DNA of 6,052 nt, taken from contig CAXEOX010000166.1 of assembly GCA_963997925.1 (NCBI GenBank), positions 1 to 6,052 of the forward strand. Direction: 5' to 3'. A model generated the notes under the pieces. It searched no databases. It saw nothing but the letters and a program-made list of their open reading frames with translations, and was not told where the DNA came from. A program made the position numbers and the translations under genes. Below are positions 4,977-6,052 of the stretch, one piece after another (positions within the stretch are counted from its first letter, which is position 1; every line of letters begins with the position of its first letter). Source of the stretch: UBA11650 sp963997925 (lineage in GTDB: Bacteria; Chloroflexota; Dehalococcoidia; Lucifugimonadales; UBA3495).

Positions 4977-5981
4977 CTACCGGACACTAAAGGCGGGCAG
5001 GACCTCTTCGATGCAACGGTGCAACTGCCCGGAAAGGTCCGGAGAGACAAATCGCAGTACCGGCGTGGTACACCCGGCATCGATGTAGGCTTGAATCTTT
5101 TCAATCACAGCTTCCGGAGGACCGTAGGCCAACCATAGCTCGGCCCGGTCTCTAGAAATGGCTCCAGCGCCATAGTAAGAGGTCAGAAAAGTCTCCGCCT
5201 CCTTGTACGCCGTCTCCCGATCATTGTTGATGTTCACCATGAGGTGTAGGCAGGATTCCATCTGAGAAGGATCACGCCCTTCTTGATGTGCATATTCCCG
5301 GATCGATTGGAATCGTTGCCTGAATGTCTCCACCGGAGTGGCATCCGTCTGCCAACCGTCACCGTGCTTGGCCACCCGGCGCAATATGCGGTCAACTGTC
5401 GCTTCGTCGGCTTGACCCGGCTTGGGGTTGGCGGCAATCAGGATGGGCAAGGGTTGCTGCACCGGCTTGGGCAAACACTCCACATCCTCAAACTGGAAAT
5501 ATCTTCCCTGGTGGGTGACCCGCTCTTCGCTCCACAAGCGGCGTAGTATCCGAACGCCTTCGATGACCCGTCCTACTCGTTCGTTGGACTTGACGCCCAT
5601 CACTTCCAATTCGTGGGCGAACTGTGGCCCGTCTCGCTCCGAGGCCCCGTTACACACCGACAAGATTGTCCTGCCTGCGGATAAAACATCCAAGCTAGCC
5701 CATTGGATAGCCAAAAGTATCGGGTCGCGCAGGGGGAAGCTAGCCAAACAAATCGTGCCCAGCTTAACGGTCGACGTGTGGGCCGCTATAGCCGACAGGG
5801 TCACGATTGACTCCAACCTGGGCTTGGACAGGAGGTTGTCGCCCACCCATACACTGTGGAAGTAACCGGAATCTTCGGCGGTACGCGCAGCGGCAATCAG
5901 GTCATCGGTTGTGGCCCAATCGAACAGCACCGCCCGGTTGGACAAGCTTATCCCGAATTTAGCCTGCATAGCTTGTGGCAT
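4977..5981 (-). CDS. LLM-class flavin-dependent oxidoreductase
   Basis: This 334-residue protein is a typical bacterial LLM oxidoreductase. It shows AAARTAEDSGYFHSVWVGD (30-48) forming the first barrel units, the TVKLGTICLASFPLRDP strand region (71-87), LDVLSAGRTILSVCNG (97-112), the helix ERVGRVIEGVRILRRLW (134-150) followed by HQGRYFQFEDV (157-167), and PKPVQQPLPILIAANP (171-186). GPPEAVIEKIQAYIDAGCTTPVLRF (287-311) closes the barrel. Relatives use FMN with a partner reductase, or F420, to oxidise or reduce small organics. No partner reductase lies in the window, and the cofactor cannot be read from the sequence. It differs clearly from the rightward LLM gene, so the two are not recent duplicates. 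GGGGAA lies upstream of the ATG at 5981; a second in-frame ATG at 5969 has no ribosome site. It is the first gene of the probable LLM-DinB-Rid unit. Confidence 0.9.
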   Translation of the reverse strand: MPQAMQAKFGISLSNRAVLFDWATTDDLIAAARTAEDSGYFHSVWVGDNLLSKPRLESIVTLSAIAAHTSTVKLGTICLASFPLRDPILLAIQWASLDVLSAGRTILSVCNGASERDGPQFAHELEVMGVKSNERVGRVIEGVRILRRLWSEERVTHQGRYFQFEDVECLPKPVQQPLPILIAANPKPGQADEATVDRILRRVAKHGDGWQTDATPVETFRQRFQSIREYAHQEGRDPSQMESCLHLMVNINNDRETAYKEAETFLTSYYGAGAISRDRAELWLAYGPPEAVIEKIQAYIDAGCTTPVLRFVSPDLSGQLHRCIEEVLPAFSVR

Positions 5982-6052
5982 GGTATTCCCCGTCGATCTA
6001 TTTGCAGATGGACTATTTATCTAAAGCTCATGTTCCGGGCCTTTGGCAATTC

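Noticed and set aside
5422..5865. 147-codon + strand frame opposite the leftward LLM gene
   Set aside because: The leftward LLM protein has full family motifs across this stretch; the opposing frame has none.
6014..6049. Possible promoter of the leftward LLM gene (TTGCCA at 6044-6049 and an AT-rich patch near 6015-6025)
   Set aside because: With TTGCCA as the -35 box, no hexamer at 16-18 bases matches a -10 box better than 3/6, and the window ends too soon to see alternatives.

Overview
This looks like ordinary bacterial chromosome: moderately GC-rich, densely packed, with good Shine-Dalgarno (SD) sites (GGAGG or AAGGAG) and ATG or GTG starts. I see no mobile element, CRISPR array, tRNA or rRNA. 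Two luciferase-like (LLM) flavin oxidoreductases, one with the layout of F420-dependent methylene-H4MPT reductase (Mer), lie beside an SDR dehydrogenase, an alpha/beta hydrolase, a Rid protein, a DinB-like protein and a GlcG/HbpS-type protein. Such sets are common in uncultivated Chloroflexota (SAR202/Dehalococcoidia-like) and in some actinobacterial catabolic regions. This taxonomic reading is inference and low in confidence.

Layout. Bases 1-51 are probably the last 16 codons of an upstream + strand gene, closed by a 13-bp terminator hairpin. A good sigma70-type promoter (143-171) then drives a single small GlcG/HbpS-family gene (202-615, +). It ends at a strong GC-rich hairpin (644-679) shared with a convergent alpha/beta hydrolase gene (758-1585, -). 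A 295-base divergent spacer (1586-1880) follows. It carries a candidate promoter for an SDR gene (1881-2651, +) and then a Mer-like LLM oxidoreductase (2758-3864, +). A short inverted repeat at 3865-3894 separates that pair from a leftward group of three genes, read in the order LLM oxidoreductase (5981-4977), DinB-like protein (4836-4348) and Rid-family protein (4294-3905).

How the genes may work together. Flavin or F420 monooxygenases/reductases, an SDR, a hydrolase and a Rid-type protein are the enzyme classes expected for oxidising and then hydrolysing a small organic substrate. The set resembles the Rut pyrimidine pathway in enzyme classes, but neither LLM protein looks like RutA. No transporter, transcription regulator, flavin reductase or F420 biosynthesis gene is in view, so no substrate can be named.

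Most notable points: the Rid protein has Ser105 where active deaminases have the catalytic Arg; the 106-base SDR-LLM gap is spanned by a 33-codon frame that ends just before the LLM start; a 17-codon frame with a near-ideal SD precedes the DinB-like gene; and a 36-base perfect-stem palindrome could be a dispersed repeat. I found no clearly new system.
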